Source: TC-15 sp034437275 (GTDB lineage Bacteria > Chloroflexota > Anaerolineae > Aggregatilineales > Aggregatilineaceae). Taken from it: a DNA stretch of 64,000 nt. Both the position numbers and the translations under genes were made by a program. The notes beneath the pieces were generated by a model. The model was given only the letters and a program-made list of their open reading frames with translations. It was not told the DNA's origin and did no database searches. Below are positions 51,877-61,300 of this stretch, in pieces. The stretch spans positions 1-64,000 of the forward strand of contig DAOTUD010000044.1 in assembly GCA_034437275.1 (NCBI GenBank), written 5' to 3'. Each line of letters starts with the position of its first letter. Position 1 is the first letter of the stretch.

Positions 51877-53622
51877 TTAACGTCGTATAATGCCGGTGAC
51901 CCGGTACATGATGTGAAAATCGCGGTAGCCCTTCACTTTGCGCGGCTCCAGGGCCTCGACGGTGAACATGTCCTTCACGCGCTCGTAAGTGTCTTGGCCG
52001 ATGATGATCTCGCCGGCCTGGGCGTTTTCTTGCAGCAGCTTGGCGAAGTTGAACGGCCTGCCAATTGCGGTGAACTCTTTGCGGCTGGGGCTGCCCACGT
52101 TGCCCAGCATCGCGTCACCGGTGGCGACCCCGATGCCGTAGTGCAGGCGCTGCTCCGGGGCCAGCACTTCGTGCAGCGCGCGCACGTCCGACGCCATCGA
52201 CAGCGCGGCCCGCACCGCCCGCACAGCGTGATCGTCCTGCGGGTTAAGCTGCGTGTTGAACAGGCCAACGGCAGCATCGCCCATGTATTTGTCCAGAATG
52301 CCGTCGTAAAGCTGGATCGCTTCGGAGCAGGTCATCAGGTAGCGGCTGATGACTTCCATCAACTCGACCGGGTCGGCCTGCTCGCTGAAGGGAGTAAAGC
52401 CGCGCACATCGGCAAAGATGACGGAGATTTCGCGCTCGTCGCCCCCCAGCCCCAGCCCGTCGATGCTCTGGATGTTGCGCACCAGGCTGGGCGGCAGGTA
52501 GCTGCGCACCACGTTCAGCGTCGCGTCGCGCTTCTTGATCTCGGTCAGGTCGTCCACCACCAGCGCAGTCCCGTAGGCCATGCCGTTCGCGTCCTTCAGC
52601 GGGGCCAGCTTCAGGTTCAGGTTGACCGGCCCCCGGTCATCCAGCACCGGCTCGATCTCGATCACCTGGCGCTGGTCTTCCTCGCGGATGGTGTGCACCA
52701 GGTCGTCGAACCCCTCAAAGACGTTGGGCAGCACATCGTGCAGCGGCTGCCCGACGGCATCTTCGTAGCGGACGCCCAGAATCTGCTCGGCGGCCTGGTT
52801 GTAGGTGATGATGCTGTGGTTGGCGTCGGTGGTGATCACGCCGCTGGCAATCGAGGCCAGCACGTTATCCATCAACTGCTTAATGTCGGTGATCTCGTCT
52901 AGGGCGCGGCGCACGCGGTTGAAGAGGCGCGCGTTTTCGATGGCGATGGCGGCCTGGTTGGCAAAGGCCACCAGCAGCGACAGTTCGTTCTCGCCGAACA
53001 GGTCGGGCACGTGCCGGTTGTCGGCATAGACCACGCCCGTGATGTGTCCCTTGAACACCAGCGGCACGCACAGGATCGAGCGTGGGGTGTGCATCACGAT
53101 GCTTTGCTGGCTGCGGTAGCGGGGGTCCATCAGCGCATTTTGCGCGACGACCGGCTCGCCGGTTTCGGCTACCTCGGACACGATGGTATGGCTGACGGTG
53201 AAGCGGTCCTCGTCGAGAGTCTGGCGGTTCATATCGCGCGCCACACGAAAGCGCATCGCGCCGGTTTCCCGGTCGCGGAGCATGATGTAGCCGCGTTCGG
53301 CCCCGGTCAGTTGAATCGCGGTGTCCATCACTTCGTTAAGCACCTGGTCGATATCCAGCGAGGAGTTGATCAACTGGATCATTTCGGCCAACGCGCGCAG
53401 TTGTTCGAGTTCGATGCTCTCGTCCGCCAGTTCGGGAATCAGGCTGCTCAGATCGGTGCGCAGGTAATAAATCTGGTCCAGGACGTTGGTTGGCAGGCTC
53501 ATGCCCCGCCGGCGCAAGACGTCATGCTGGGCGCGCAGCGTCGCTTCCAGATCGCCCATCTGGTCGCTCAGTTGGCGGATCTGTTCTTCGGGTGTGGAAT
53601 CGAAATTAGTCGTGTCGGACAT
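51877..53622 (-). CDS. GAF-PAS class III nucleotide cyclase, C1-like subunit
   Basis: A 581-residue soluble protein: coiled coil (1-40), helix, GAF (about 85-235), PAS (about 250-365) and a class III cyclase domain (about 395-560). Both metal-binding Asp residues are present: Asp405 in IFADVRGFT and Asp449 in DKYMGDAAV. In the TAIGDxVN-x-A-x-R motif the substrate Asp is Arg522 and the transition-state Arg is Leu529, although Asn525 is kept. A homodimer would therefore lack a complete active site, but the missing residues are present in the neighbouring subunit encoded 3 bp upstream. It probably makes cAMP or cGMP only as a heterodimer. Confidence 0.88.
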   Translation of the reverse strand: MSDTTNFDSTPEEQIRQLSDQMGDLEATLRAQHDVLRRRGMSLPTNVLDQIYYLRTDLSSLIPELADESIELEQLRALAEMIQLINSSLDIDQVLNEVMDTAIQLTGAERGYIMLRDRETGAMRFRVARDMNRQTLDEDRFTVSHTIVSEVAETGEPVVAQNALMDPRYRSQQSIVMHTPRSILCVPLVFKGHITGVVYADNRHVPDLFGENELSLLVAFANQAAIAIENARLFNRVRRALDEITDIKQLMDNVLASIASGVITTDANHSIITYNQAAEQILGVRYEDAVGQPLHDVLPNVFEGFDDLVHTIREEDQRQVIEIEPVLDDRGPVNLNLKLAPLKDANGMAYGTALVVDDLTEIKKRDATLNVVRSYLPPSLVRNIQSIDGLGLGGDEREISVIFADVRGFTPFSEQADPVELMEVISRYLMTCSEAIQLYDGILDKYMGDAAVGLFNTQLNPQDDHAVRAVRAALSMASDVRALHEVLAPEQRLHYGIGVATGDAMLGNVGSPSRKEFTAIGRPFNFAKLLQENAQAGEIIIGQDTYERVKDMFTVEALEPRKVKGYRDFHIMYRVTGIIRR

Positions 53623-53625
53623 GGA

Positions 53626-55392
53626 TCAGTCCCGTTGTATCTGGTAAATGTTGACCGCCTGACGCCGCCCTTTGACCTGGATGCTGGGGTGGGCGATGAT
53701 GTGTGTGTGGTGGGTCGGGTCGCTGAGTTGATCCCAGGCGTGGTCGTGGGTGCTCTCGCTGATGATGATCTGGCCCGGCGACGAACTCTCTTGCAGCCGC
53801 TTGGCCAGGTTCACTGTGTCGCCAATTGCGGTGAACTCGCGGCGGGTTGCGCCGCCCAGGTTGCCCAGGGTTGCCACGCCGGTGTGAATCCCGATGCGGT
53901 AATACGTGATCGGCTCCTCGCCGGTGCGCTCGGCCAGCGCCAGATAATCGTCGACGATGCGCAGCGCCGCTTGAATCGCGCACCAGGCATGGTCTTCACT
54001 GGGGTTGAGCTGGGTGTTGAACAGCCCCATGATCTCGTTGCCCATGAATTTGTCGATCACCCCGGTCTGGTGGTGGATGGCCTCCGCGCCGACCGTCAGG
54101 TACAGGTTGAGCGTTTCCATCAGGTGATGTGGGGAGACATCGGGCGCGAAGGAGTGGAACGGGCGGGTTTCCACAAACATGACCGTGATCACGCGCCGTT
54201 CGCCGCCCAGCGCCAGCCCATCCAGGCTTTGAATGTTGTCCACCATCGCCGGGGGCAGGTAACGGCGCACCACCTTCAGCGTGGCGTCGCGGCGTTTAAT
54301 TTCGGTGAGATCGTCGACCACGATGGCGACACCCTCGGTGACGTCTTGCTCGTTCTTCAGCGGCGTGAGCTTGAGGTTGAGGTTGGCCAGGCCGCGCGCC
54401 GGCAGTTCTGGCTCGATCTCGATCATCTCCTGGCGGCTTTCCTGGTAGATCACGTCCAGCAGTTCGCCCACATAGCTGTGCAGCACCGGCAGCGCGTCGT
54501 CCAGGTAGCTGCCCAGCACCCGCGGCGTATCGTAGCCCAGGATGTGCTCGGCGGCGGTGTTGTAGGTGGTGACGACCTGATCATCGTCGGTGGTGATGAC
54601 CCCGCTGGTGATCGAGGCGAAAATGTTGTCCATCAACTCCTTCATCTCGGTCACTTCGGACAGCGCCGCCTGGACCCGCTGGAACAGCCGGGCGTTGTCG
54701 ATGGCGATGGCGGCCTGGTTGGCGAAGGCGACCAGCAGGTCGAGTTCGTTTTCGCCGAACAGCCCATCCCGCACGCGGTTGTCGGCGTACACCACGCCGA
54801 TGATATCGTCCTTAACGATCAGCGGCACGCACAGGATCGAGCGCAGCGCGTAGATCATCACGCTCTCCTGAGTGCTGAAGCGGGGATCGGATTGGGCATT
54901 GGTGGTGACCACCGGTTCGCCGGTTTCGGCGACTTCCTGGACAATCGTCCGGCTGACGATAAAGCGCCCCTCGTCGATGGTTTCCCGGTCCAGGTTGCGG
55001 GCTACGCGGAACTCCATCTCGCCGGAGTATTCATCGCGCAGCATGATATAGCCGCGCTCCGCGCCGGTTAGCTCGATCACGGTGTCGATTACCTTGTTGA
55101 GCACCTGGTCGACATCCAGCAACGAGTTCACCAGGGCTGTTGTTTCGGCCAGCGCGCGCAGTTGGGCCAGTTCGACCGCATTGGCGGCCAGTTGCCCGGC
55201 GAGATCGCTCAGCCGGGCTTCGACCTCTTTAAAGCCATGCAGTACCCCCGGGGGCAGCCCCATCCCTTGCTGGCGCAGCAGTTCGCGCTGCTGGCGCAGG
55301 GCTTCGGTGATGCCATGCGCTGCCTGTCCCAGGCGTTCGATCTCGGCTTGGATTGTGCGTTTTTCGACGGGTTCGGGCATAGGGTGCTCCAC
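53626..55392 (-). CDS. GAF-PAS class III nucleotide cyclase, C2-like subunit
   Basis: A 588-residue paralogue of the next gene with the same layout: coiled coil, GAF, PAS, cyclase (about 398-570). Here the metal sites are changed: Glu408 (MFVETRPFH) and Asn452 (DKFMGNEIM) replace the two Asp residues. The nucleotide and transition-state residues are intact: Asp525, Asn528 and Arg532 in TAIGDTVNLAKRLQ. This is the mirror image of the partner and matches the C2 half of mammalian adenylyl cyclases. It starts at ATG 55392 with its own promoter (55410-55437); its stop lies 3 bp before the partner's start. Confidence 0.88.
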   Translation of the reverse strand: MEHPMPEPVEKRTIQAEIERLGQAAHGITEALRQQRELLRQQGMGLPPGVLHGFKEVEARLSDLAGQLAANAVELAQLRALAETTALVNSLLDVDQVLNKVIDTVIELTGAERGYIMLRDEYSGEMEFRVARNLDRETIDEGRFIVSRTIVQEVAETGEPVVTTNAQSDPRFSTQESVMIYALRSILCVPLIVKDDIIGVVYADNRVRDGLFGENELDLLVAFANQAAIAIDNARLFQRVQAALSEVTEMKELMDNIFASITSGVITTDDDQVVTTYNTAAEHILGYDTPRVLGSYLDDALPVLHSYVGELLDVIYQESRQEMIEIEPELPARGLANLNLKLTPLKNEQDVTEGVAIVVDDLTEIKRRDATLKVVRRYLPPAMVDNIQSLDGLALGGERRVITVMFVETRPFHSFAPDVSPHHLMETLNLYLTVGAEAIHHQTGVIDKFMGNEIMGLFNTQLNPSEDHAWCAIQAALRIVDDYLALAERTGEEPITYYRIGIHTGVATLGNLGGATRREFTAIGDTVNLAKRLQESSSPGQIIISESTHDHAWDQLSDPTHHTHIIAHPSIQVKGRRQAVNIYQIQRD

Positions 55393-55409
55393 TTGCCAAC
55401 GGTGATCAC

Positions 55410-55437
55410 ATTATACTCCGATGAGAGCAGTGGACAA
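55410..55437 (-). promoter_or_regulatory. Promoter of the cyclase operon
   Basis: On the minus strand TTGTCC (complement of 55432-55437), 16-bp spacer, TATAAT (complement of 55410-55415), 18 bp before ATG 55392, with GGAG as ribosome site. It lies in the 69-bp gap after the ROK gene. Confidence 0.7.
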
Positions 55438-55461
55438 CCGCTGCCCGAAGATTTTGCCGGG

Positions 55462-56706
55462 TCAGGCCAGCGCCGAGGTGTCGTCGAGCAGCAAGTATGG
55501 CTCCTGGAAAACGCCATTCAGCGCGCAGCAGGCGGCCCCTGTCAGGCCGACAAACTCGGTCAGTTCCCCGGCGAGGATGTGTACATTGGCAGCGGCTTGC
55601 GGAAAGGCGCGCTCATTGATCAGCGCGCGGATGGGGCGCAGGCATTCGTCGCCCATGCGGTTGAGTTCGTAGCCGATGATGATCGCTTCGGGGTCGAGCA
55701 GGTTGACCGCCGTCACCAGGCTAAGCCCCAGGGCATGACATGCCGCGTCGATCACCTCGCGCGCCAGGGGATCGTCCTGCCGCGCGGCCTGGATGACATG
55801 GTCAAAGGTGAGCGCGGCCAGGTCTGGCCCGGCCACGTCGATCAGCGTCGTCAGCCGCCCCCCGGCATGGCATTCGCGCACGCGCCGCACAATGGCCGGC
55901 CCGCTGCTGTACAGCTCGACGCAGCCGTAATTGCCACAGGCACACTGTGGGCCTTGCGGATTCACGCTGGTATGCCCCAACTCGCCCGCGATGCCCGAAC
56001 AGCCGGTATACAGGCGGCCATTCCAGATCACGCCAGCCCCCAGGCCGCTGTGGCTCTCGACGTACAGGAAGTTGTTGAACGGCTTGCCTGCGCCGAGCCA
56101 GTACTCGGCCAGCGTGTCGGCGTTGGCGTCGTTTTCGATCCACACCGGCAGCCGGAACGCCTGGCGCAGTGCCTGACGCAGCGGCAGCTTGCTCCAGTGG
56201 TCGAGGGTCGCGCCGGTGACCGCTTCTTCCTCAAGCCGCCCCAGGGGGCCGAAGCCGCTGATGCCAATGCCTACCACGCACTCGACCTCGACCTCCGACT
56301 CGTCAATCGCGCGCTGGATCAACTCGACCAGGACGTCGATCATTGCCAGGGGCACGGTGATATCGACCGGGAAAACCAGCAGGTGCTGGCGGTCAAGCGC
56401 CATATCAAAGATCCCGACGTTGATGTCGGTGCGCGAGATGTTGATGCCCACCACGTAGGCGCTATCCGGGACCAGGGACAGCAGCGTGGGGCGACGCCCC
56501 CGGCCCGGTTCGCCAGGGCCGATTTCCTGCACAATGCCAAAGGCGAGAAACTCGGCAATGATGTTGGTCAGGGTGGCTGCCGTCAGGTGGGTGCGGTCGG
56601 CCAGGTCTTTGCGGGATAGGGGTTGATGCCGCCAGAGCGTTTCGAGGACGACGCCCCGGTTTTGCCACTTCACCGACTGCAAGTTCACCCCGCGCCGCTG
56701 CCGCAA
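55462..56706 (-). CDS. ROK-family (NagC/XylR-like) transcriptional repressor
   Basis: A 414-residue repressor. The TTG start 56706 is supported by AAGGAG 9 nt upstream. An N-terminal winged helix (about 8-75; SRKDLADRTHLTAATLTNII) is followed by a ROK sugar-kinase-like domain (about 85-400) with WIENDANA, the zinc motif GHTSVN and CACGNYGCVE. Members bind a sugar or sugar phosphate and release DNA. It diverges from the sugar ABC operon, separated by a promoter-rich 253-bp gap, so it very likely represses that operon. The inducer is unknown. Confidence 0.9.
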   Translation of the reverse strand: MRQRRGVNLQSVKWQNRGVVLETLWRHQPLSRKDLADRTHLTAATLTNIIAEFLAFGIVQEIGPGEPGRGRRPTLLSLVPDSAYVVGINISRTDINVGIFDMALDRQHLLVFPVDITVPLAMIDVLVELIQRAIDESEVEVECVVGIGISGFGPLGRLEEEAVTGATLDHWSKLPLRQALRQAFRLPVWIENDANADTLAEYWLGAGKPFNNFLYVESHSGLGAGVIWNGRLYTGCSGIAGELGHTSVNPQGPQCACGNYGCVELYSSGPAIVRRVRECHAGGRLTTLIDVAGPDLAALTFDHVIQAARQDDPLAREVIDAACHALGLSLVTAVNLLDPEAIIIGYELNRMGDECLRPIRALINERAFPQAAANVHILAGELTEFVGLTGAACCALNGVFQEPYLLLDDTSALA

Positions 56707-56743
56707 CGTGTCATTCTCCTTAATAGATAAAGTAGCTGGAATG

Positions 56744-56772
56744 TTGACAATTGAGCCGATTCATTTTACTAT
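56744..56772 (+). promoter_or_regulatory. Promoter of the sugar ABC operon
   Basis: TTGACA (56744-56749), exact 17-bp spacer, TACTAT (56767-56772): a near-consensus promoter giving a leader of about 180 nt. A second TATAAT at 56847-56852 lacks a good -35. Confidence 0.65.
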
Positions 56773-56827
56773 TTTATCAAATTGATTAACTAGCCACAAG
56801 AGCCTGATTCTTATCGTAACCGCTAGT

Positions 56828-56936
56828 ATCGATTAGCATTTCGATTTATAATAGTGGTAAGCTCACGAGGAAAGGAGGCGTTACTGGACGAACACGCGAC
56901 TTTGCACAACAAGCCCAAATTTAACGTTTCAAATTT
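56828..56936. promoter_or_regulatory. Operator candidates in the ROK-ABC intergenic region
   Basis: Two dyads downstream of the main promoter: ATCGA-N8-TCGAT (56828-56845), overlapping the edge of the second TATAAT, and AAATTT-N8-AAATTT (56917-56936), close to the start codon. Either could be the ROK operator. A ribosome-site-like AAAGGAGG (56873-56880) between them has no following start codon. The rest of the 253-bp gap shows nothing further. Confidence 0.35.
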
Positions 56937-56959
56937 AGCATATTTTTGGAGGAAAAGAC

Positions 56960-58228
56960 ATGTCTAAACGCTTTGCATCGCTGGCTATCGTTTTTGCGTT
57001 GTTACTGGTTGCGGTTGCGCCTTCGCTGGCGCAAGATGGCGACAACCTGTCCGGCAATCTCGAGATCTTCTCGTGGTGGGCCGGGGACGAGGGTCCCGCG
57101 CTTGAAGCTCTGATCGACAAGTACACCGAAATGCACCCCGACGTGACGGTTGAAAACGCGACCGTGACTGGTGGTTCGGGCGTTAATGCGCGCGCGGTGC
57201 TCAAGACCCGCATGTTGGGCGGCGACCCGCCCGATACGTTCCAGGTGCACGCCGGCCAGGAATTGATCGGGACCTGGGTGGTTGCGGACCGCATGGAAGA
57301 CCTGACCTTCCTCTATGAAGAAGAAGGTTGGATGGACAAGTTCCCGCAGGGTCTGCTGGACCTCATCTCCGCCGAGGGTGGCATCTGGTCGGTGCCGGTG
57401 AACATCCACCGCTCCAACGTGATGTGGTACGTCCCCGAAAAACTGGATGAGTGGGGCCTCAAGCCGCCCGCCGACTGGGACGAATTCCTTGAGGTTTGCC
57501 CGATCATTCAGGACCAGGGCGTCACCCCGCTGGTTATCGGCGAAAACTGGACCCAGGTCCACCTGTGGGAAAGCGTCGCGCTGGCTGAGTTGGGCGTTGA
57601 CGGCTGGAACGCGCTGTGGACCGGCGAGAAGAGCTGGACTGACGATGACGTGGTTGCCGCCTGGGAGACCTTCGGCGACATCCTCGACTGCACCAACATC
57701 GACGTCGACGCCGCAACACTGTCCTGGCAGCAGGCCACCGACCAGGTGATTGAGGGCGAAGCCGCCTTCAACGTCATGGGCGACTGGGCCGCCGGGTACA
57801 TGGTCACCACGCTCGAACTCACCCCGATGGAAGACTTCGGCTGGGCCGCGTCGCCGGGTACTGATGGCGTCTTCATGATGCTGTCGGACTCCTTCGGTCT
57901 GCCGCTGGGTGCCCCCAACCGCGAAAACGCGATTGCGTGGCTGCGCCTGCTGGGCTCCCAAGAGGGCCAGGACATCTTCAACCCGCTCAAGGGGTCGATT
58001 GCTGGCCGCCTGGACAGCGACCTGAGCCTGTACAACGAATACCTGCAGTCCGCCGCTGGCGACTGGCAGCAGAACGAGGTCGTGGGTAGTCTGGCACATG
58101 GTGCGGTCGCTAACGAGCGCTTCATGAGCGAGTTCCCGACCGTGCTCGAGATCTTCCTGACGGACTACGACGCCAATGCAGCGGCCAACGCGGCTGAAGC
58201 GATTGCCCGCCAGGCTGGTATACGCTAG
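56960..58228 (+). CDS. Sugar ABC transporter substrate-binding protein
   Basis: A 422-residue exported binding protein (family 1 solute-binding, MalE-like). The signal peptide is MSKRFASLAIVFALLL to about residue 25 (SLAQ). The mature protein begins NLEIFSWWAGDEGPALEALI, a common start in carbohydrate binders, and has VPVNIHRSNVMWY and AAFNVMGDWAAGYM, typical of the family. There is no lipobox cysteine, so it may be held by other means or released. GGAGGA is well placed before ATG 56960. It is the first gene of the ABC operon, upstream of a long hairpin that precedes the permease. Confidence 0.92.
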   Translation: MSKRFASLAIVFALLLVAVAPSLAQDGDNLSGNLEIFSWWAGDEGPALEALIDKYTEMHPDVTVENATVTGGSGVNARAVLKTRMLGGDPPDTFQVHAGQELIGTWVVADRMEDLTFLYEEEGWMDKFPQGLLDLISAEGGIWSVPVNIHRSNVMWYVPEKLDEWGLKPPADWDEFLEVCPIIQDQGVTPLVIGENWTQVHLWESVALAELGVDGWNALWTGEKSWTDDDVVAAWETFGDILDCTNIDVDAATLSWQQATDQVIEGEAAFNVMGDWAAGYMVTTLELTPMEDFGWAASPGTDGVFMMLSDSFGLPLGAPNRENAIAWLRLLGSQEGQDIFNPLKGSIAGRLDSDLSLYNEYLQSAAGDWQQNEVVGSLAHGAVANERFMSEFPTVLEIFLTDYDANAAANAAEAIARQAGIR

Positions 58229-58276
58229 TCACCAGGTACTTTTCGGTAACTTCACCCCAGTTATGAGGTGATCGAT

Positions 58277-58314
58277 CACGAGGTCTCTGCTAACTGACTG
58301 GCAGGGACCTCGTG
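58277..58314 (+). promoter_or_regulatory. Intercistronic hairpin between binding protein and permease genes
   Basis: Arms CACGAGGTCTCTGC (58277-58290) and GCAGGGACCTCGTG (58301-58314), 14 bp with one G-U pair and a 10-nt loop. No T tract follows. It probably stabilises the upstream mRNA or partly stops transcription, so that the binding protein exceeds the permeases, as known for malE-malF type operons. Confidence 0.7.
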
Positions 58315-58364
58315 TGATAATTCGGGAGCTACTCCAACGCGAAGTTTTTAGGAGACACGGCACT

Positions 58365-61300
58365 ATGCAAACTCCAGGAAGCGCCTCACGATTAAGAGAA
58401 TTTTGGGATGCCCTCCGGCAGGCAAATCCAGATCGTTTGTATGCTTTTTTGACTATTTTGCCTTCGATTATTCTGCTGGGCATCTTTGTATATGGTTTTA
58501 TTGGACAGACGTTTTACTGGTCGCTGACCGACTGGTCCGGTCTGGAAGCAGACCCCGACAAAAATTACGTTGGCCTGGACAAATACGAGCAGCTTTTTAG
58601 CGGCACCGGCACCCAGGGCATCCGCTTTCGGCAGGGGATGGTCAACACGTTCTTCTTTACGGGGCTTTTCCTGGCTGGCTGTTTGATCATGGGGTTTCTG
58701 CTCGCCGTTCTGTTGGACCAGAACGTGAAAGGCGAGGGCATCTTCCGTACTATCTTTCTGTTTCCGATGGCGCTGTCGTTTGCCGTCACAGGGACGATCT
58801 GGCGCTGGCTGCTGAACCCGAAAGGCGGCGTCAACGTGCTGCCCGAAGCGTTCGGCGGCGAAGCCCTGGATTACCGGTGGCTCAGCGACCGCAGCAAGTT
58901 CACGTTCAACTGGCACGAAGTCCCCATCACCATCACCCTGCTGATCATCTTCCTGTTCCTGTTCGTCTTCATTCAACAACTGTGGCGCAAGCGCTATCTG
59001 GCGACGATCTACGTCGGCGTGCCGATGGTGATCATCTTTTTGTGGATGATGTCGGACTGGGTGAGCTGGGATGACCGGGTCGCCGAGGCGGAGACCTTGC
59101 AGCCGGGCGTCACATTGATCAGTGCCGAAGCGATCGAAGTGACCGAAGGCGGGCCGCCGGGCAGCTATCTGGTGGCACTGGACAGCGTCCCGTCGCAGAA
59201 CGTGCTGGTTTTGCTCGAGCCGGACGATAACCTGCGCGTCGAGCCGGAATTGTTGACTTTCCGGATCATCGACTGGAACAAACCCCAGAAGGTTAATGTG
59301 TGGGCGGTGGACGACAGCGAACTCGAAGGCCTCCACACCGGCACTGTCGAAGGCAGCACCACCAGCACCGACACCGACTATGATCGCTCCAATATCGGCG
59401 GTGTGACCGTCTCCATCCGCGACAATGACGATACCAGCGGCCAGTTCAGCCCGGCAGACCAACTGGTGACGGTGACCGAAGGCGGCGCTGCCGCGACCTA
59501 TACGCTCGCGCTGAGCAGCCAGCCGTATCTGTACGATGTCGTGGTCGACATTGTCTCCGATAGGCAGGTCATCACCGAGCAAAGCTCGCTCACCTTCACG
59601 CCGTTGAACTGGAATGTGCCGCAGACGGTGACCTTGATCGCGGCTGAGGATGACGTGATCGAACTGCCACAAGAAGTCACGATCACTCATACCGCACGCA
59701 GCGATGCGCCCACCTACGACGGGGCCGATATCGGCACCATGAGGGTACAGGTGCTCGATAGCGACGGTCCGACAGTGCTATTGACCGAGCCGAGGCAGAC
59801 GTTGCAGGTGGCCGAAGGCGGCCCCGAGGCGACCTACACCCTGGTGATGAATCAGCCGCCACAGGAGGACGTCACAGTCACCATCACCGCTGGCGCGCAG
59901 GTGACCGCCACGCCGGAGACGGTTACCTTCACGCCAGATAACTGGGATACACCCCAAACCGTCACCGTGAGCGCCGTCGATGACGACGTGGCCGAGGGAC
60001 TGTACACCACTGTCCTCACTCACGCCGGGGATGTGCCGGTGCCGGGGGCGCTGACGGTGCGCGTGCAGGACAATGACCGCCTGACGCTGCGCCGGGCCGA
60101 GCCTGGGCTGCGCGTGCAGCTTGAGGAAGGCGGTCCGGAGGCGTCCTACGCCCTGGTGATGAACCAGGCTCCGCCGGCTGAGGTTACGGTCACCCTCACC
60201 GCTGGCGAACAGGTGACCGCCACGCCGGAGACGCTCACCTTCACGCCGGATAACTGGGACACGCCCCAGACCCTCACACTCGCTGCGGTCGACGATGACC
60301 GCGACGAGGGCCCGCACTTCGGCGTGATCATGTTCGCTTCGCCCACTGAAAACATGGTGGTTCCCGATCTGCGGGTGCCGATCCTGGATAATGACCGGGC
60401 GGCGGTCGTGGTGGATGCCGACGACATCGCCCTACAGGAAGGCGAGTCCGCCAGCTACGATGTCCGGCTGGGCAAACCGCCGCAGGCCGCGATCGCGCTG
60501 CAGGTGACGACTGACGTTGCCAATGTCACACTCGACCCGGCGACGCTGACGTTCACGGCGGACAACTGGCACCAGCCGCAGACGGTCACGGTGAGTACCA
60601 CCGACGACCAACAGGCCGCCGTCGATGTGACGGGTACCATCACCCACACTGTGCAGGCCGCGCCCGAATCCGACTACAGCGACCTGGACGCGCAAACACT
60701 GTCGCTGACGGTGGCGGATAATGACCAGGCCGGGGTTGCCGTGCTGCGCGCGGACGATCTGCGCGTTGCCGAGGGCGGCGAAGGGCGTGCGTATCAACTC
60801 GTGCTCGACACCCAGCCGGCAGCCGATGTCAGGCTTATCCTGAACGCTGGCGAGCAGGTGCGGGTGCTTCCGGATACGGTGGTCTTCACGCCGGAAAACT
60901 GGGCCGTGCCCCAAGGCGTGACGGTGGTGGCCTTCAACGATGACGCGCCCGAAGGCACTCATACCGGCACCATCACCACCACGAGCGCCAGCGCCGACCC
61001 GTTCTATGGCGACGCGCTGTCCATCCCGGATGTGACCGTGGCCATTGGCGACAATGACATGGCCGGCCTTGTGCTGTCCCAGCCCCGCCTGCATCTTGCC
61101 GAAGGCGGCGACCCGGGCAGCTACACGGTCGCGCTCGGCAGCCCACCGACCAGCGACTTGCAGCTTACGCTGACCCCGGACGATCAACTCACGGTCGAAC
61201 CGGCCACGCTGACCTTCACCGTGCGCGATTGGGATGTTACGCAGACCGTCACGGTGCAAGCACCGCGCGATCAAGTCATCGAAGACGAGACGCACACCGG

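Noticed and set aside
53011..55071. 686-codon plus-strand frame over the two cyclase genes
   Set aside because: Shadow of two well-supported GAF-PAS-cyclase genes; no motif, low-complexity His/Gln/Val composition.
56873..56880. AAAGGAGG as ribosome site of a leader peptide before the binding protein
   Set aside because: No ATG, GTG or TTG start codon lies at a usable distance; the first possible TTG is about 30 nt away and its frame runs into the binding-protein start.
58314..58364. Upstream GTG start for the MalF-like permease
   Set aside because: It would begin at the last base of the intercistronic hairpin and lacks a ribosome site; ATG 58365 has AGGAG and a normal N-terminus.
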